NCBI GenBank assembly: GCA_021399435.1
Contig: JAJTUP010000007.1
Location: 868,001-932,000 of the forward strand
Source: Diaporthe sp. PMI_573
Taxonomy: Eukaryota > Ascomycota > Sordariomycetes > Diaporthales > Diaporthaceae
Length of the DNA stretch: 64,000 bases
Direction: 5' to 3'
The translations under genes and the position numbers were made by a program. Within the stretch, counting starts at the first letter, position 1. Each line of letters opens with the position of its first letter. The notes under the pieces were generated by a model that was given only the letters and a program-made list of their open reading frames with translations, did no database searches and had not been told where the DNA came from. This document shows positions 45,227 through 57,138 of the stretch, piece by piece.

Positions 45227-46289
45227 GGCGGGCGAGAGGAGGGGGATCAGGCCGTCGGAGGCAGCCGGTTCTCTCTCTGCTAGGTGCCGTCTGGCCGTTG
45301 CAGACGCAGACGCAGAGGAGGACGGACGGTGGAGGGCAGAGAGGATGAAGTCGGCGACGGCTGGCCCAGCGCGGAGCAGAGGCATGCCCGCATTTTTGTG
45401 AAGGGTAGTCCGAGGTGGAAACCCCGATCGTGCAGGGCCAACGGCGGATTCTCGGTCTCAGTTCGTATCAGGACACCAAGGGCCGTGCCGGACTGCGTGG
45501 CAAGCATGATTAGCGTTGTAGATGCGGTGGTATCCCAATTTGCCGGGAGCCGCCATCGCCTTGGCCTGCAGTCTCGACCCCCGGAGGGGAGGAGGCTAGC
45601 AGGGGCTTGCAGGGCATTCTGGAGCAGGAGACTCCCGAGCTGTCTGCCCCTGTACCCAGTAATGCTTCTGCCTGCTGGCCCCTTCTAGGCCTTTGTGTGG
45701 TTTATTTGGTCCACTTACACGCGCCACTGTTGGTGTTCGAGACCAATTTACTTCAGAGGTAGGTTATAAGTTGTAATCGTTATCTGTTGCGCACCCAAGA
45801 GTTTGCCAGAAAGTACAACAAGAACTGCAGTAGAGATGGTGAAGCTATGGAGCTTGCCGTAGGGTATATAATTGGTTTCCCGGCTTCTATTGGAAGTGCC
45901 TGGCTGGTGGTTGATGAGGAAAAGCGCCGCCCCCACCCCGGAAGAAGAAATAAAGAGGGAGCGGGGGGTAACTGTGGAAATATCTTACCTAAGGTAGCAA
46001 GCATTATGCGGCACACATCACCTGCATCTTGTGTTACTGCCCCCCGCTTACTACGAGAGAGACGTCAGCTGTCGATGTTTGGCCTGACGTCCCCCGACTG
46101 AAGATACCTGAATCTGTGCCGTTATCAGCCTTATTGATCATACCGAATCTTTTTCTCCAGAGAACCTTTCCAAACCTGCTTGACATGGATGGAAAGGTAT
46201 AGTATAGCCGTGTTTCTGAGCTATCGCATTCAGCTAACCTTGACAAATGTGTCTGTGGACCAGCTCCGGAAGGTCAGCTAGTCACGGCC
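45227..46289. other. Divergent intergenic region
   Basis: About 1.06 kb between the permease gene and an unrecognised plus-strand gene. No repeat or RNA gene was recognised. Confidence 0.4.
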
Positions 46290-48078
46290 ATGGGATACCT
46301 TCAGAGCTCTGGTCAGGAAAGCAATATAAGGTGGAAGTCAGCACCGAATCAAGATGACAGCGGCTATCAACCACCTGCTTTGAGCAGGGCCCATGCCTCG
46401 AAGCCAGCCAAGTCTGCACATGGGTCCTCCGTGAGACGACAAGCAGTCTATCCTCCATCCGATCGGTCCCTGACAGCAATCTCCGATTATTTACCGGTAC
46501 ATGAGAGAGCGGCATCAGATATATCGACTTTTCCCGAATACACGAAACCCTTCGGTCATCTACGGTCATCGATGGGGAGATTGAACGTGCAAAACAGTGA
46601 GGGGATGACGGGAAGAACGCCTCCTACGGCCCTTGATGAAGGCACTACAGAGGAGCCTCTGGAGGAAGACAACGAAAATTCTGGTTTAAGAAGTGATAAT
46701 ACCCCTAGCAGTGCTTTCATTCCAGAGACCCCTTCCCCGTTATCGATCCGAAGCCACATCAAGGCGCAACTGAAAGCACCAGACCAGCACATGAATGGAA
46801 TGCGCATACGATGTTCCCAAGGGCTTGGTCCCGATAATACCTCGAGTGCGACGAATCGGCGCACAAAACGCCGAGGCGAGCACTATTTGCCTGCGACCAC
46901 GATGCAAATGGAAAATAACGTGAGGATTCCAGAGAACGGGAACATAACCTCATGTATTCGGCATCGCAAACAAGTACAAGCAGTGGGAGGACCTACAACG
47001 ATCCCAAAATACGACAAGAACTCAGGCCGTGGTTATGGCTCTCCTGCCAGGGTGTTAGTGTATTTTCATTGTTGCCCTTCAGTCGTCTCTTATGCCCATC
47101 CAGGCAGTCAGTGCTCGAACTAAGTTCTGATCTGATCCTGACTCTGGTTCCAGTCATCCCCCGGGCCGAGATTCGCGGACATTCCCCCCAGCTCTTCGAA
47201 TTCAGGACCGACGAGAAGTTATCGGCTCGTTCGATGGGTGTTATACTGCTCCCCGCCCGGGCCTGACATATCCAGTCAGCGCCGGAGACACGGCCAGGCT
47301 ACGCGATGCTACCGAGACCAGACAACCATATAGGAATTTTGCGAGGGTTTCCTCGCTTTCAAAGGCTCGAACCGGTCCGTCGTATGGGATAGATCGTGCG
47401 ATGACCCCGAAGCGATTTGACAAGGACGTCGTGACGACATCAGCGAATGGCCACATACCGCTGACGTACACTGGAAGCAGAAGGACTTTAAAGTACAAGG
47501 ACCACTATACTTCGGAGCAGATCGATCCATCCTTTTCCCCAGGAGAAATTATGATGCCAAGGGTGCACCATTCCCAGCCCAGATCGATTGAGCCATCTCC
47601 GGAACCAATACGAACAGGGTCACGTATCCATTCACCGCTGATGGCTATGGATCCGTTGCCAGACGCAGTGATAGATAGAGTGGGGACAGGCCCTGGTTTT
47701 GAGAACCTGGCTATGGATCCGTTGCCAGACGCAGTGTTAGATAGAGTGGAGACAGGCCCTGGTTTTGAGAACCAAGTAGCGCATCCTCGAGCCAGTAGTT
47801 CCGATACCGGTGACAGTACAAACGATATCAGCTTTACCATATCAAAAGACAGCTCCGCCGATGAGAGAGTCAGGAATGCCAAGCTTTTGGCTGATATGGG
47901 GGAGAGAAATCAAAGACACCGCGGCGGAAACGATGCGGATTTGAGGGATTCTGGTGTGATTCCCGCCAGCGACTTCTCCGCTCCAACGAGCCCCGTGCAA
48001 GCCAGAAATCATGCTGGACTGACGGCGGAGATGGCGAGAGAAGAATACAGGAAGAGTGGTGCTATGACGCAGGGTTAA
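46290..48078 (+). CDS. Unrecognised protein with tandem 22-residue duplication (564 aa)
   Basis: Two exons, 46290-47059 and 47154-48078, are proposed. The join GT|GTATTT to TTCCAG keeps one frame open from the first segment through to the stop; the second exon then reads continuously from HPPGRDSRTFPPALR. The protein is hydrophilic, Ser/Pro/Asn-rich and probably largely disordered, without membrane segments or cysteine motifs. The DNA unit at 47644-47709 is repeated at 47710-47775 (period 66), giving AMDPLPDAVIDRVGTGPGFE and AMDPLPDAVLDRVETGPGFE. No family is recognised and the donor is weak, so the gene may instead be two smaller ones. Confidence 0.45.
47644..47775 (+). repeat. Tandem duplication, 66-base unit, two copies
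   Basis: Each copy starts GCTATGGATCCGTTGCCAGA. The two copies differ at only a few positions (GTGATAG against GTGTTAG, GGGACA against GAGACA, and the last three bases), and the period is a multiple of three. Confidence 0.85.
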
Positions 48079-48895
48079 AATTAGTCAGACTACGTTTAGC
48101 CTTGAACCTGTGACGGTACGGAGCTTATAAGACTATAGACTAAGTTAAATAAGACTAAAAACTATAGACTATTTTTATAACTATGTTATGGTAGATATGG
48201 TCGAGAATCAGGGTGACGATTTACTATAATTCTTTAAAATTCCCTAGGCAGTTACCTCCGGCCCTCGCGGAGGTTTCCCTATCAAAGTGGACTACACCGG
48301 TGAGGGGATCAGAGGAAAGGGACGGGGTTAACACTTGAGAGCTGGGATGTTTAAGCGTTTACCACTGTATGAAGGGACCGCCTACATACTGCTTAAGAAG
48401 CGTACGTACACAGATGAAAAACGAAACCACATTAACACTTGAGCCGGGTTTAGAGGATCAGACAATATAAACACGAGACAGCAGTTCATCCTGGTGTATC
48501 GAGTGACATGGATGCATTGAAACAGTTGTAGATGGCAACTCAGAGTAATGGTTGATAAGAGAACTTGTAACAAGATAGACCGCGGAGTTGAGCCGTGCCA
48601 TAACTCTTCAGGAGCTAGACGTTCACAAGTTCCGCCTTTGATATTCACCAATGCTATGAAACGTATATAGAAACAGATCATGTAGACCCCCTGCAAGACC
48701 TGAATTCGAAGATCCAGTTAGATTCTTATGACAGACTCAACGACCGACGGGGAGTCAACTAGCTGGTAAATACAAGATTCCCACAGTGCGCTCAGGCTCC
48801 AAAAGGTAACGCGTTGCAAACCACGGTCTGTATCGTTGCTGAATCGGTAGAATAGTCCGTCTTGGTGATACTATTTAATTAAGATAGAAGACTAG
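48079..48895. other. Intergenic, partly AT-rich
   Basis: About 800 bases; the first 170 are AT-rich with repeated GACTATAGACTA-like words near 48130-48175. No gene seen. Confidence 0.4.
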
Positions 48896-51800
48896 CTATC
48901 TTTCCCCCTTGTCATTCTGCCGCTCATCCGCTGAAAACCCTTCATGCAAATTCTGCAGGTATTGGTCGAACTTCTCTGCCTCGGCGATGACGGCTTGAAT
49001 ATGTGTGTAGCCAAGTGCTTGCTTTCGATACCTGGCCAGCTGTCTGGCGGTTGAAATGGCATTTCGAATCTCTCTGCCATTCAGCTCGGGCGTAGCGAGC
49101 TTGTCGATATGGTCGAGGATATCCTTGGCATCAATCTCGAGGCCATCTATGTCGTCAGCAAGGCGCTCCAGGCGAGATATGAAGTTCCTCCAGATTTCCA
49201 ATCGCTGTGTTCGGTCTAAGTTCTGGTAGCGGAGGCTGAGTTGGATGCGAGACTTGAACGCCTCGTCGAAAATTCCCACGCGATTGCTTGTCAAGATCAA
49301 GATTCCTAAATAGAGTTGTGAGAAATTGACCATTCTTTTCTTTGAATTCGGATCCGCTTTATATATTACCATCATAGTATTCCAACATTCGTAAGAAGAC
49401 TGTGAATGTTAGAGGAAGATCGCGATACTGCTGGGATTCGGCTAAGCCGAGCTCACCTGAAACCAATGCGTTCCTGTCTAGGTTGACCGTTGACCGTTCC
49501 TCAAGAAATACGTCCGCCTCGTCCAAGAGCACCACTTGAGCCAGTCAGATAGATGATCGGAGTAGTAACGAAGTTGCCACTTGCCACAATCCCAGGTCTT
49601 GCCAAGGAGGAAGATAGTTTCAAGGTACTGTCAAAGTCAGACTGCGACCCACCCTTTAACACGGGGCTGAATACCTTTTCGACCTCTTCGGCCTTCGTTC
49701 CTATGTCTCCGCATGTAACTCTGTAGAGGGGCTTCTTTGCTAGGTCGGCAACACTGGCGCATATCAGACATTGTGGCAATTGGTTGAGAAAATGGTAAGG
49801 ATTGTATGAATGTACCTTTCTGCTGTCAGCGTTTTGCCAGTTCCAGGTCCACTAGATAGGAAGTTAGTTGTTTGCCTTTTCTCAGAAGGCTTTTATCTCT
49901 TACCCATGGAGAAGCAGAGTCAGCCCGCTTCCTTTCCCACGGATCAGGTCAGTACTTTCCGCAGCGTGGATCTGGTTGGTGACCACTGCCTTGACCAGTT
50001 CTTTCATCCTGTCTTCAATAACCAGAAAGTCGAAAGCATCTGTATTCCAAGGGACATCTTCGATGAGGTCAACATCAAGACTGACTGCATTGTGAAACAG
50101 ATTAGTACCTATTCTTTAAAGCGACAAAGGGTGCTGTGGAGCCATACCCCACTCTTTCTTTTGCATATTAAACCCGAAGATCGTCGGAGGAAGACACATG
50201 ATGAACTCATCTTGCGAAGGAGGGGACTCGTTTGAGAAAGCTTCTGTGCCGAGGTCATCTCGGTTGGTCGCCCTGTGGTCTTTTGGGTGCATCTGTTGCA
50301 ACGTCTCAATGTCGATCATGAACCTAGAGTCCGTCTGCGGTTCTCGTCAAATTCTGTTCTTCGCCTATCCAGGTGAGAACTCACAGCAGTCTTTATCCCA
50401 TCATCCACAAAGCTCTTGTAGCACACGTAATTACGGCGGCGGCATCTCCAGAACATTTCCCCTCGTTCTCTGAGGCTTCTAGTAATGTGAACATCTCCAT
50501 CCGAGAAGCTCTTCGGATAGGGATTGAGTTCGCAAATTTTGAAAGGATGGGTCAAGGAAGGTAGGTCGCCGATTGGTATAGCTTCTTCTTTTCTTTGGAA
50601 TTTGCCGTCAAAACTCCAAGAAGCTGTCATGATAGAGGCCGAGAATCGATCAGAGTCCGGTGGAATCGAGAGATTGAGCCAATCTGTAACCAACGATGCC
50701 TGTAATTTGGTTCTTGTGCTCCCTTCTGGTATCGACACAACAATTTCTCCTGGAATCTGCGATAATAAGAAAATAGAACGACAAGCTGAATCAGGAGGCT
50801 CACATATATGTAATTGATATGTTCCGCGCTAATCTCCCCTTTAGATATCAAATTGTCAACAGCAGCCCATTCGTCTGCCATACGATTCTGGATATATCCA
50901 CAGAAGACGTTTAGATGCTCTTGATCAATGGCATATAGACGATCTATGGCCTCCAATATCTTCTGGCGACGATGATAGAACCACAGATATGGGTAAGACA
51001 CATGTGGATTATCTGTGATGTCGTATTCGCTGAATACATCGTCGGCGACGTACTCGTTGCCTTCGTCATCTTCTCCATCCTCGACACGACGAAATATGGG
51101 GTGTGGGATTCCCTGGAGGGCAAAATCTGAAAGTTCTGCCAGTCTAGAGCGTAAGTCGTCTGAAGCAATGTCAATGTACTCGGCCACCATCAGTGACACT
51201 GGCCGCGCATCTACCTCTCTTCCAAGACGGTATCGGTTTATGGAATGAGGTTTCTTTCCGCAGCACACATACTCTCGGAGGACGAGGAAAATGACATCCT
51301 TGTTGCGTTCCAGATAGAGTTCCATGTTGGTCACTCGCTGGCTCCCTCTCAAATGTGAACTGTATGGACCAGAATGAACAGTCCAAGGCTGCTCAAGATA
51401 CATCACCCGCTCGGCATTACCATCTGTCCTACCGGCGCAGATGACGTGGTGGATGACTTGGTAACGCACAGGACCTTGTTGTGCCACTGGATTCTGTTTC
51501 ACTCGCTCTGCCTCTTTCATCTTTGCGAAAGCTGTTTGAAGCTCCTCGAAGACTACTTCTTCCGACGCATTTGGATCGAGTTCGAGGAAGCGGCATATTT
51601 CATACCGCCAGTCAATCGTTGTAGTCCTTCTCGGCGTATGCATGTGGGTTGTAGGTGCGAAGTGGTATGGAGCTTCTTGGTCTGGAACGGGAGACTGGTC
51701 AGTGTTCAGCAGCGCATGTTGGTAGAGTATTCAACTTACCAGGTATGGATTTTGTGCCTTGTCCTGTAGCACCTCGTCGCATTGGCGAGGTGCGGCCTTG

Positions 51801-51904
51801 ATCCATTGCAATCCGGACTGTTGCGCCATCTTCCCCTTGCGCTTCGGATACGGTTTCTTGGAGTTTTCCACTGTATTTCCCTTGGCGGGCACGCCCTGGG
51901 ACAT
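48896..51904 (-). CDS. AAA+ ATPase, fungal DUF7025-type (823 aa)
   Basis: Eleven exons: 51904-51740, 51694-50804, 50756-50385, 50334-50148, 50084-49904, 49851-49816, 49753-49675, 49627-49585, 49534-49457, 49399-49370 and 49305-48896. The N-terminal half, with EIVVSIPEGSTRTKLQ, SWSFDGKFQRKEE and RERGEMFWRCRRR, matches the region found before the ATPase domain in many fungal AAA proteins. Walker A is GGPGTGKT (599-606), Walker B is VVLLDEAD (652-659), and ILILTSNRVGIFDEAFKSRI is the second region of homology with its arginine finger. The intron at 49584-49535 starts GC rather than GT. Met 51904 is chosen because splicing to 51694 keeps the frame; a Met at 51914 in another frame needs a different acceptor. 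The target is unknown. The gene is divergent from an NTPase/phosphorylase protein. Confidence 0.85.
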
Positions 51905-52258
51905 GATGCTCCATCAATCCGGTATTTGTTGATCTCCACTCCAGTGCCGTCTACGAGGTGGGAATTCCCTAGGTGTTTGCAAACGCTAATGGGGGATGTA
52001 GCCGATGCAGCTTATTTCTTCCCATCTGACCTCAAGCCTGACCCCTCTTCTTGTGTTGCCTCAGTCAGGTGACATAGAGAAGGCTATCATCATCGGAGCT
52101 GGCATAGCCCACCCAGGTCATGATAGATACCTGCCAAATTCAGGCATCATACATCTGCAGCCTGTATTTCCCCTCCCTTCTCTGCAACCTCCTTCACATG
52201 AGCGAACCCACAATCTCCATATCCTATTCTCAACCTCAAGGCATTAACTAAGATAGCA
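51905..52258. promoter_or_regulatory. Short divergent promoter, AAA ATPase / phosphorylase-fusion gene
   Basis: 354 bases separate the two start codons, so the genes must share regulatory DNA. No specific motif was identified. Confidence 0.55.
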
Positions 52259-54520
52259 ATGGAGCTTGACTCAATCTTAGAATTTCATACTTCCATTGAG
52301 CGCCACCTGGAAGAGTCAAAAAAGACATGGATGGAGACTGGGACCAGGACCGCACCAACTCCGGGATGCTCAGCAAAATTAGCTTTTGAGGGGATGTCAA
52401 CGGACTACCTTGAAGGACTTCAAGACCTCCATAAAAAGATCTCTGGTAAGTCTGCCAGTGCCTGCTTTGGGGTAAGACTGACTGAATCAATGATGGCAGC
52501 ATTCCTCGAGAGTCCCGCGCAAGAGCTAGACAGTCTGGCCCTTCTTGCTCCACCATTACTCTGGATGATTCCAGCGTTTTGCTTCTGTTCTCACTTCCTG
52601 GATCCTCTCGATGCCCGCCAAAGATGTGTTGCAATTCAAAAAACTCGCTCAGCCCAAGAAGCCAACTTCACGGATGACATTTGGGATAAGACTTTGTTTC
52701 ACGACTGGGCAGGCTCGGATGACTCTCGTCTATTGCTGCTACAGGGTAACTCTCGGACGACAAGGCGTTTTGAACGATTCGCAGTGGAGGTCATCCAAGC
52801 CATGCAATCTGACCAAGTTTCACAAGACGTGAGGCTTGTCTACATATTGAACACGCCCCGTCCTAGTGGACCTCCCAGCCAATTGGTCCCTTCGGATCTG
52901 TTGCAACAGGTTGCAGTCCAGTGATTACAATACGTAAGACCAAAGGGGCCTGTGAGTTTTCTCATCAACATGTTCGGCAGGTTCAAAAGAGCAGCCACAA
53001 TTCCAGACTGGTTTGGTATCTTGCAAGATATTTGTCGCTTGATACCCAGTCTATACATCATCATTGACCTTGCTATTCTCGGCCGAAACCACGAGGAGAC
53101 ACATTTATGGCCGGCATATATCCAGGATATATTCAACTGTTTGGAGTCGTCCGAGATGGGGTGTCGTCTGAAAGTAATGTTTCTTTGCTGCCACAGGTTT
53201 ACATCGCAAGTAGGTAAAACTCTTGTCATCAGCGCGCAATCTGCTCGCTCGGCTTCATCTCGGAACCGGCGCCAGACACGCAAATATCTTCGCAGGATTG
53301 TGACAGATCCGAGAGATACATCCTTCGATACTGTTGAGGACTTCGAAGATTTTAGCATTCCTCGAAACCCTTCTTTCAGCGGAGAATTAGTTTCCATGGG
53401 GACATGCTCTGAACGACCTTCCACGCCCATCCCCACAAACTCATCTGATATTACTCTTCCAGACATCGGATCGCCGTTTCTGCCCGAGCCACAACACAGG
53501 AATGATTTCAAGATCGCCATAATATGTGCATTGACCCTGGAAACCGATGCTGTCCAAGATGTATTTGACCAACGCTGGGATGAAGTGAAGTATGGGAAGA
53601 TGGCCGGCGATCCGAATCAATACACCATGGGAGTCATAGGACGCCACCACGTCATTGTGGTCCATATGCCTGGAATGGGTAAAAGCAACGGTGCAAGCGT
53701 CGCAGCAAATTGTCGAGCCAGCTTTCCGAATCTTGGGCTTGTGCTAGTGGTGGGTATCTGTGGCGGTGTACCCTTCACTAGAAGCGGAGTCGAAATCATT
53801 CTAGGAGATATTATTGTCAGTGATGGATTGATCCAATATGACTTCGGACGCCAATTTCCAGACAGATTTGTCCGGATGAGCGAGACTATATCCAAGCCGA
53901 ACGCCGAGATACTGTCCTTTCTCAACAAAACGAAGGGCCGCTGGTGGACAAACAGATTAAAAGATCGGACTGCCTTACACCTCAAATACCTCAGCAACTC
54001 CACAGAGCTGGGTGGAATAGCGGAGTACCCTGGCGCATGCAGAGATAAATTGTACGAAGCGACGTACCGCCATAAGCATCAAGCGGCTTTCAACTGCGAG
54101 GTGTGCAATCGTTGTCAAACAAAAAAAGATCCAGTATGCAAGGCTGCTCTCACATTGGACTGTGAAAGTTTGCAATGTGATGACAGGCATCTCGTTGACC
54201 GAAAGCGGCTGGTCGGTGCTGCGGATGAGAGTGAGACCAAGAAGAACCATGCCGATCCATCGATTCACTTCGGCCTCTATGCCTCTGGCGACAAGGTCAT
54301 GAAGTCGGGGGAAGAGCGTGAGATTATAGCGAAGGATGAGGGCGTCATGGCATTTGAAATGGAAGGATCCGGGGTTTGGGAAGGTTTCCCCGGGCGTTGC
54401 CTGGTCGTAAAGGCTGTGTGTGACTACGCAGATAGCCACAAGAACAAGAGATGGCAGTCCTACGCGGCTGCAAGTGCAGCTGCATTCACAAAAGCTTTCC
54501 TTGAGGCTTGGTATACTTAG
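52259..54520 (+). CDS. NTPase-like / nucleoside-phosphorylase fusion interrupted by one in-frame TGA
   Basis: One reading frame runs from 52259 to 54520, apart from TGA at 52922-52924. A 54-base intron (52446-52499, GTAAGT to GGCAG) lies in frame near the start. Part one includes LLLLQGNSRTTRRFERFAVE and LVYILNTPRP; part two continues LQYVRPKGPVSFLINMFGRF and SLYIIIDLAILGR. The order resembles a fungal STAND/NACHT-like ATPase core, but the phosphate loop is not of the GxxxxGK type. From about 53505 a PNP/UDP phosphorylase domain follows: IAIICALTLETDAV, VVGICGGVPF, and MAFEMEGSGVWEGF with the active-site MEG. A CEVC plus CQTKKDPVC insertion is seen. The stop may be a mutation (pseudogene), a sequence error, readthrough, or part of a 36-base mini-intron (52910-52945). 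In most fungal NLR-like proteins the phosphorylase domain is N-terminal; here it is C-terminal. Confidence 0.6.
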
Positions 54521-54755
54521 CACGCTGTAGGAAATGCAAGGAAAAGTTTTATCTATTTTACATTTTTTTCTTTTTGTTTCTCAAAAAAAAAAAAGATCTC
54601 CCTACTGACATATTATCCACTCATGTTCTCGTATAATTGTATACTAATTATAGCAATGAAACTATCTGTATACTCTTCTAATAAATGAGATAACATTTTA
54701 TTGATACAGCTCCTATACTCTATGGCGGATCCTCCTCATGCTAGAGATGGACCTC
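54521..54755. other. Convergent intergenic region
   Basis: AT-rich 3' flank with an A run near 54582-54594. No gene. Confidence 0.4.
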
Positions 54756-55401
54756 TTATGCCGCATCTGGAGCCCAACCAGGGTCCGCCAGTTCAACGCC
54801 ACTTGGCACAAATCCAGGAGCCACTACACACATGTTAGCTACAGCACTTCGAAGGTAGTGGTCTGCTTCCTCAACAACGATTGAGAAACCAACCTGTCGT
54901 CCCGACTAATGTCCACGCACCCAGACTCCTAGCGGACTGCCACTCGCTCTTCTGTATGACCACCTGCGGCTGCTGACCATCAAAGACATCCGGGCCGAGG
55001 ATCTGCTCCCTGAGGGGTCCGCCGTCGTCAAACGAGAGCGAGATGATTAATGGGGCCCCGGCGTAATAGTGCCAGACCTCAACCGCGTCCACACGGTGCC
55101 AGATCGAGTCCCCGTCGCCGCCCTCGAGCAGGTAGTAAATGGCCGTGCTGGCTGAGCGGTTTAGGTAGGTGATGGTGTAGGGGTCCTCGAAAGTCTGGAC
55201 GTAGTAGCCCTTCTCGTCGTTGGGGACCAAGCCCAGCCTGTCGATGATCTCGTGGGCCGAGCGCTTGTTAATGGGCGTGTGGGTGCTGGGAGTGCTGCTG
55301 CCCCGCCGGCTTTGTGGTTCCGGTCTGCAGATGACGGCATTGGGAATGGCTGCGAGGGACGAGAGGGCCGAAAGCAGGAGCCAGTACGGGGGAGGCGCCA
55401 T
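54756..55401 (-). CDS. Cupin, DUF985 family, with signal peptide (191 aa)
   Basis: Two exons, 55401-54894 and 54823-54756; the intron (GTTGGT to GTGTAG) joins LVGTT to VAPGFVPSG, as expected for the family. An N-terminal hydrophobic stretch (YWLLLSALSSLAAIPNAVI) is a signal peptide, followed by a Ser/Pro linker. The domain has IIDRLGLVPNDEKGYYVQTF, STAIYYLLEGG, WHRVDAVEVWHYYAGAPL (the HxxxxEVWHYY metal/ligand loop) and a C-terminal SLGAWTLVG. DUF985 cupins are small RmlC-like barrels whose substrates are not known. Secretion is unusual because most fungal members are cytosolic. A start at 55464 would extend the N-terminus but hide the signal peptide. A paralogue lies divergently at 56585. Confidence 0.82.
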
Positions 55402-56584
55402 AATGCCGGTAGATTTATGTCGTGGCAGAGCGTAGGACCCGAGATGTCTCCGGTGGAGATACAAGGGGAAGTGCTGGTTCTCCAGTGACTTGTATCAATG
55501 ATGTACGGTGCAGCTAACGTGAGTGACGTGAACCAACGTCCTTTGAATCAAATGCGGCGCGGGGAGTTGTCGGCAAGTTCGGAGAACAACGGCGCTACTG
55601 CAAAGGGTCCTCCAAGCACCCTAGGCCTGGAGCGTGATGGGTGAGGTTGCACGAAGTACATTACGTGGCAGCTGGGTTCCAGCCATTGATTCTTAAGGTG
55701 GACGCTGTGAACCAGTCTCTCCCGATGTCCTTTATAAACCTTAGCTGCATTCAACCGGCCATACCATAGAGCACCTAGAAAATTATTTTTGCTTGAACAT
55801 GAGCCTGTGATATAAAGTTTTCAGGTCACGGTTTGCGTTGATGAGTAGCTGCATACTTCGGCAGTAGAACATTCCAGCAGGCTTACATAGTCCCGGTCTT
55901 CATTGCTCTACGCCAGGGTTCTTACGGTGGTGGGAGTCAGTGGTGATTATTTGGATAGCATAAATACGTGACACAAAAATTTCACTGCCCTAGGACATGT
56001 ACATCGATTCAACAGGCTAATATTCTGTGAGACGGTGGAGGGTTCGATGCTTACTCTCCAGCATTGGTTGTTGGTCCTCCAGTGGGCTCTGGCCTGCTAT
56101 CTTCCGGTGTCACGATACTCTGACGTGCCACAATGTCAGCGTCTCAATGGAGCCGAGAGTGATGTGTCACAAAAGGCAGCCATGGCTCGAGCAAAGCCGG
56201 AAAGAGGAGGCGAGTCTGACCGGTGTTGTCGATCTGTAGCTGCCTTAGCACAGCGAAGCCCAAAACTGATTCCCTGGGCCTTGAAATTGCGAGCCTCGAG
56301 CCTGGATCCTTCCTGTTCTCGCCCGTTTGAGAGTGTGTGTGCTCAGTTGGTCTCGCTGAGTCACTGACTGCCAACAGTCACTGCGACGCTGATGCCCGCA
56401 CCGTCTGGTATTTAATCGCTCGCCCTACAATTGCAGCGAAGCTTTCTTTTACACAGCAGGTAGCGCCGATTTATCTTCAATTCAGGTATTGATGTCAGCT
56501 GCCTTGTCTCTCAATCTCTTCCCGCGGCATCACCTACCCAGAACGAAACAAAAGTCTCGACTTCAAGCAAGACACATCTTCGAC
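55402..56584. promoter_or_regulatory. Divergent promoter region between two DUF985 cupins
   Basis: 1.18 kb between two paralogous, head-to-head genes. No open frame of weight or repeat was recognised. Confidence 0.45.
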
Positions 56585-57138
56585 ATGGCGACCTCACGCT
56601 CTGCAAAGGAAGTCATCGCTGCCCTGAACCTGGCGCCGCACCCTGAAAAGGGCTATTTCATCGAGACGTACCGGGACACTCATCTGTCGTCTGATAACCG
56701 GTCTCCTGGCACCTGCATCTACTATCTCCTCGAGGGCGAGACTGGACTCTCCCACTGGCACCGGGTCCTAGATGCCACTGAGGTCTGGCACTACTACGCT
56801 GGTGCTCCGCTGCAGCTCTCACTTTCTTGGGACGACGGGAAGCCCCTAAGGGACGTGGTGCTGGGGAACGACCTGTGGAATGTGAGTATGAAACGGCTTT
56901 TCTGTGACGGTCTCGCTCTCTCCCGACTTCCACCGAGCCTGAGAGTTGGCTGACGACCGTTGGGGCATGACTACAGGGACAGAAACCTCAGGTTGTCGTC
57001 GAAGTGGGAGAATGGCAGCACGCAAGGAGCCTGGGGGAATGGACGCTGGTGGGGTGTACCGTCTCACCTGCCTTTACGATGGAGTCCTTCGAGATGGCCA
57101 AGGAAGGCTGGGAGCCAAACGGATCAAAGGAGGCCTGA
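56585..57138 (+). CDS. Cupin, DUF985 family, no signal peptide (152 aa)
   Basis: Two exons, 56585-56881 and 56977-57138; the junction joins VVLGNDLWN to GQKPQVVVEV. The protein follows the family from SAKEVIAALNLAPHPEKGYF through ETYRDTHLSSDNRSPGTCIY and WHRVLDATEVWHYYAGAPLQ to RSLGEWTLVGCTVSPAF. Two forms occur in this window: this cytosolic-type copy and the secreted copy at 54756-55401, about 1.2 kb away in the opposite direction. An in-frame upstream ATG (56492) would add a basic leader (MSAALSLNLFPRHHLPR) that could be a mitochondrial target signal, so the start is the weak point. Metal-binding residues in the HxxxxEVWHYY loop are kept. Confidence 0.82.

Noticed and set aside
44390..45283. 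297-codon plus-strand frame over the permease gene
   Set aside because: Antisense shadow; the minus strand encodes the conserved permease.
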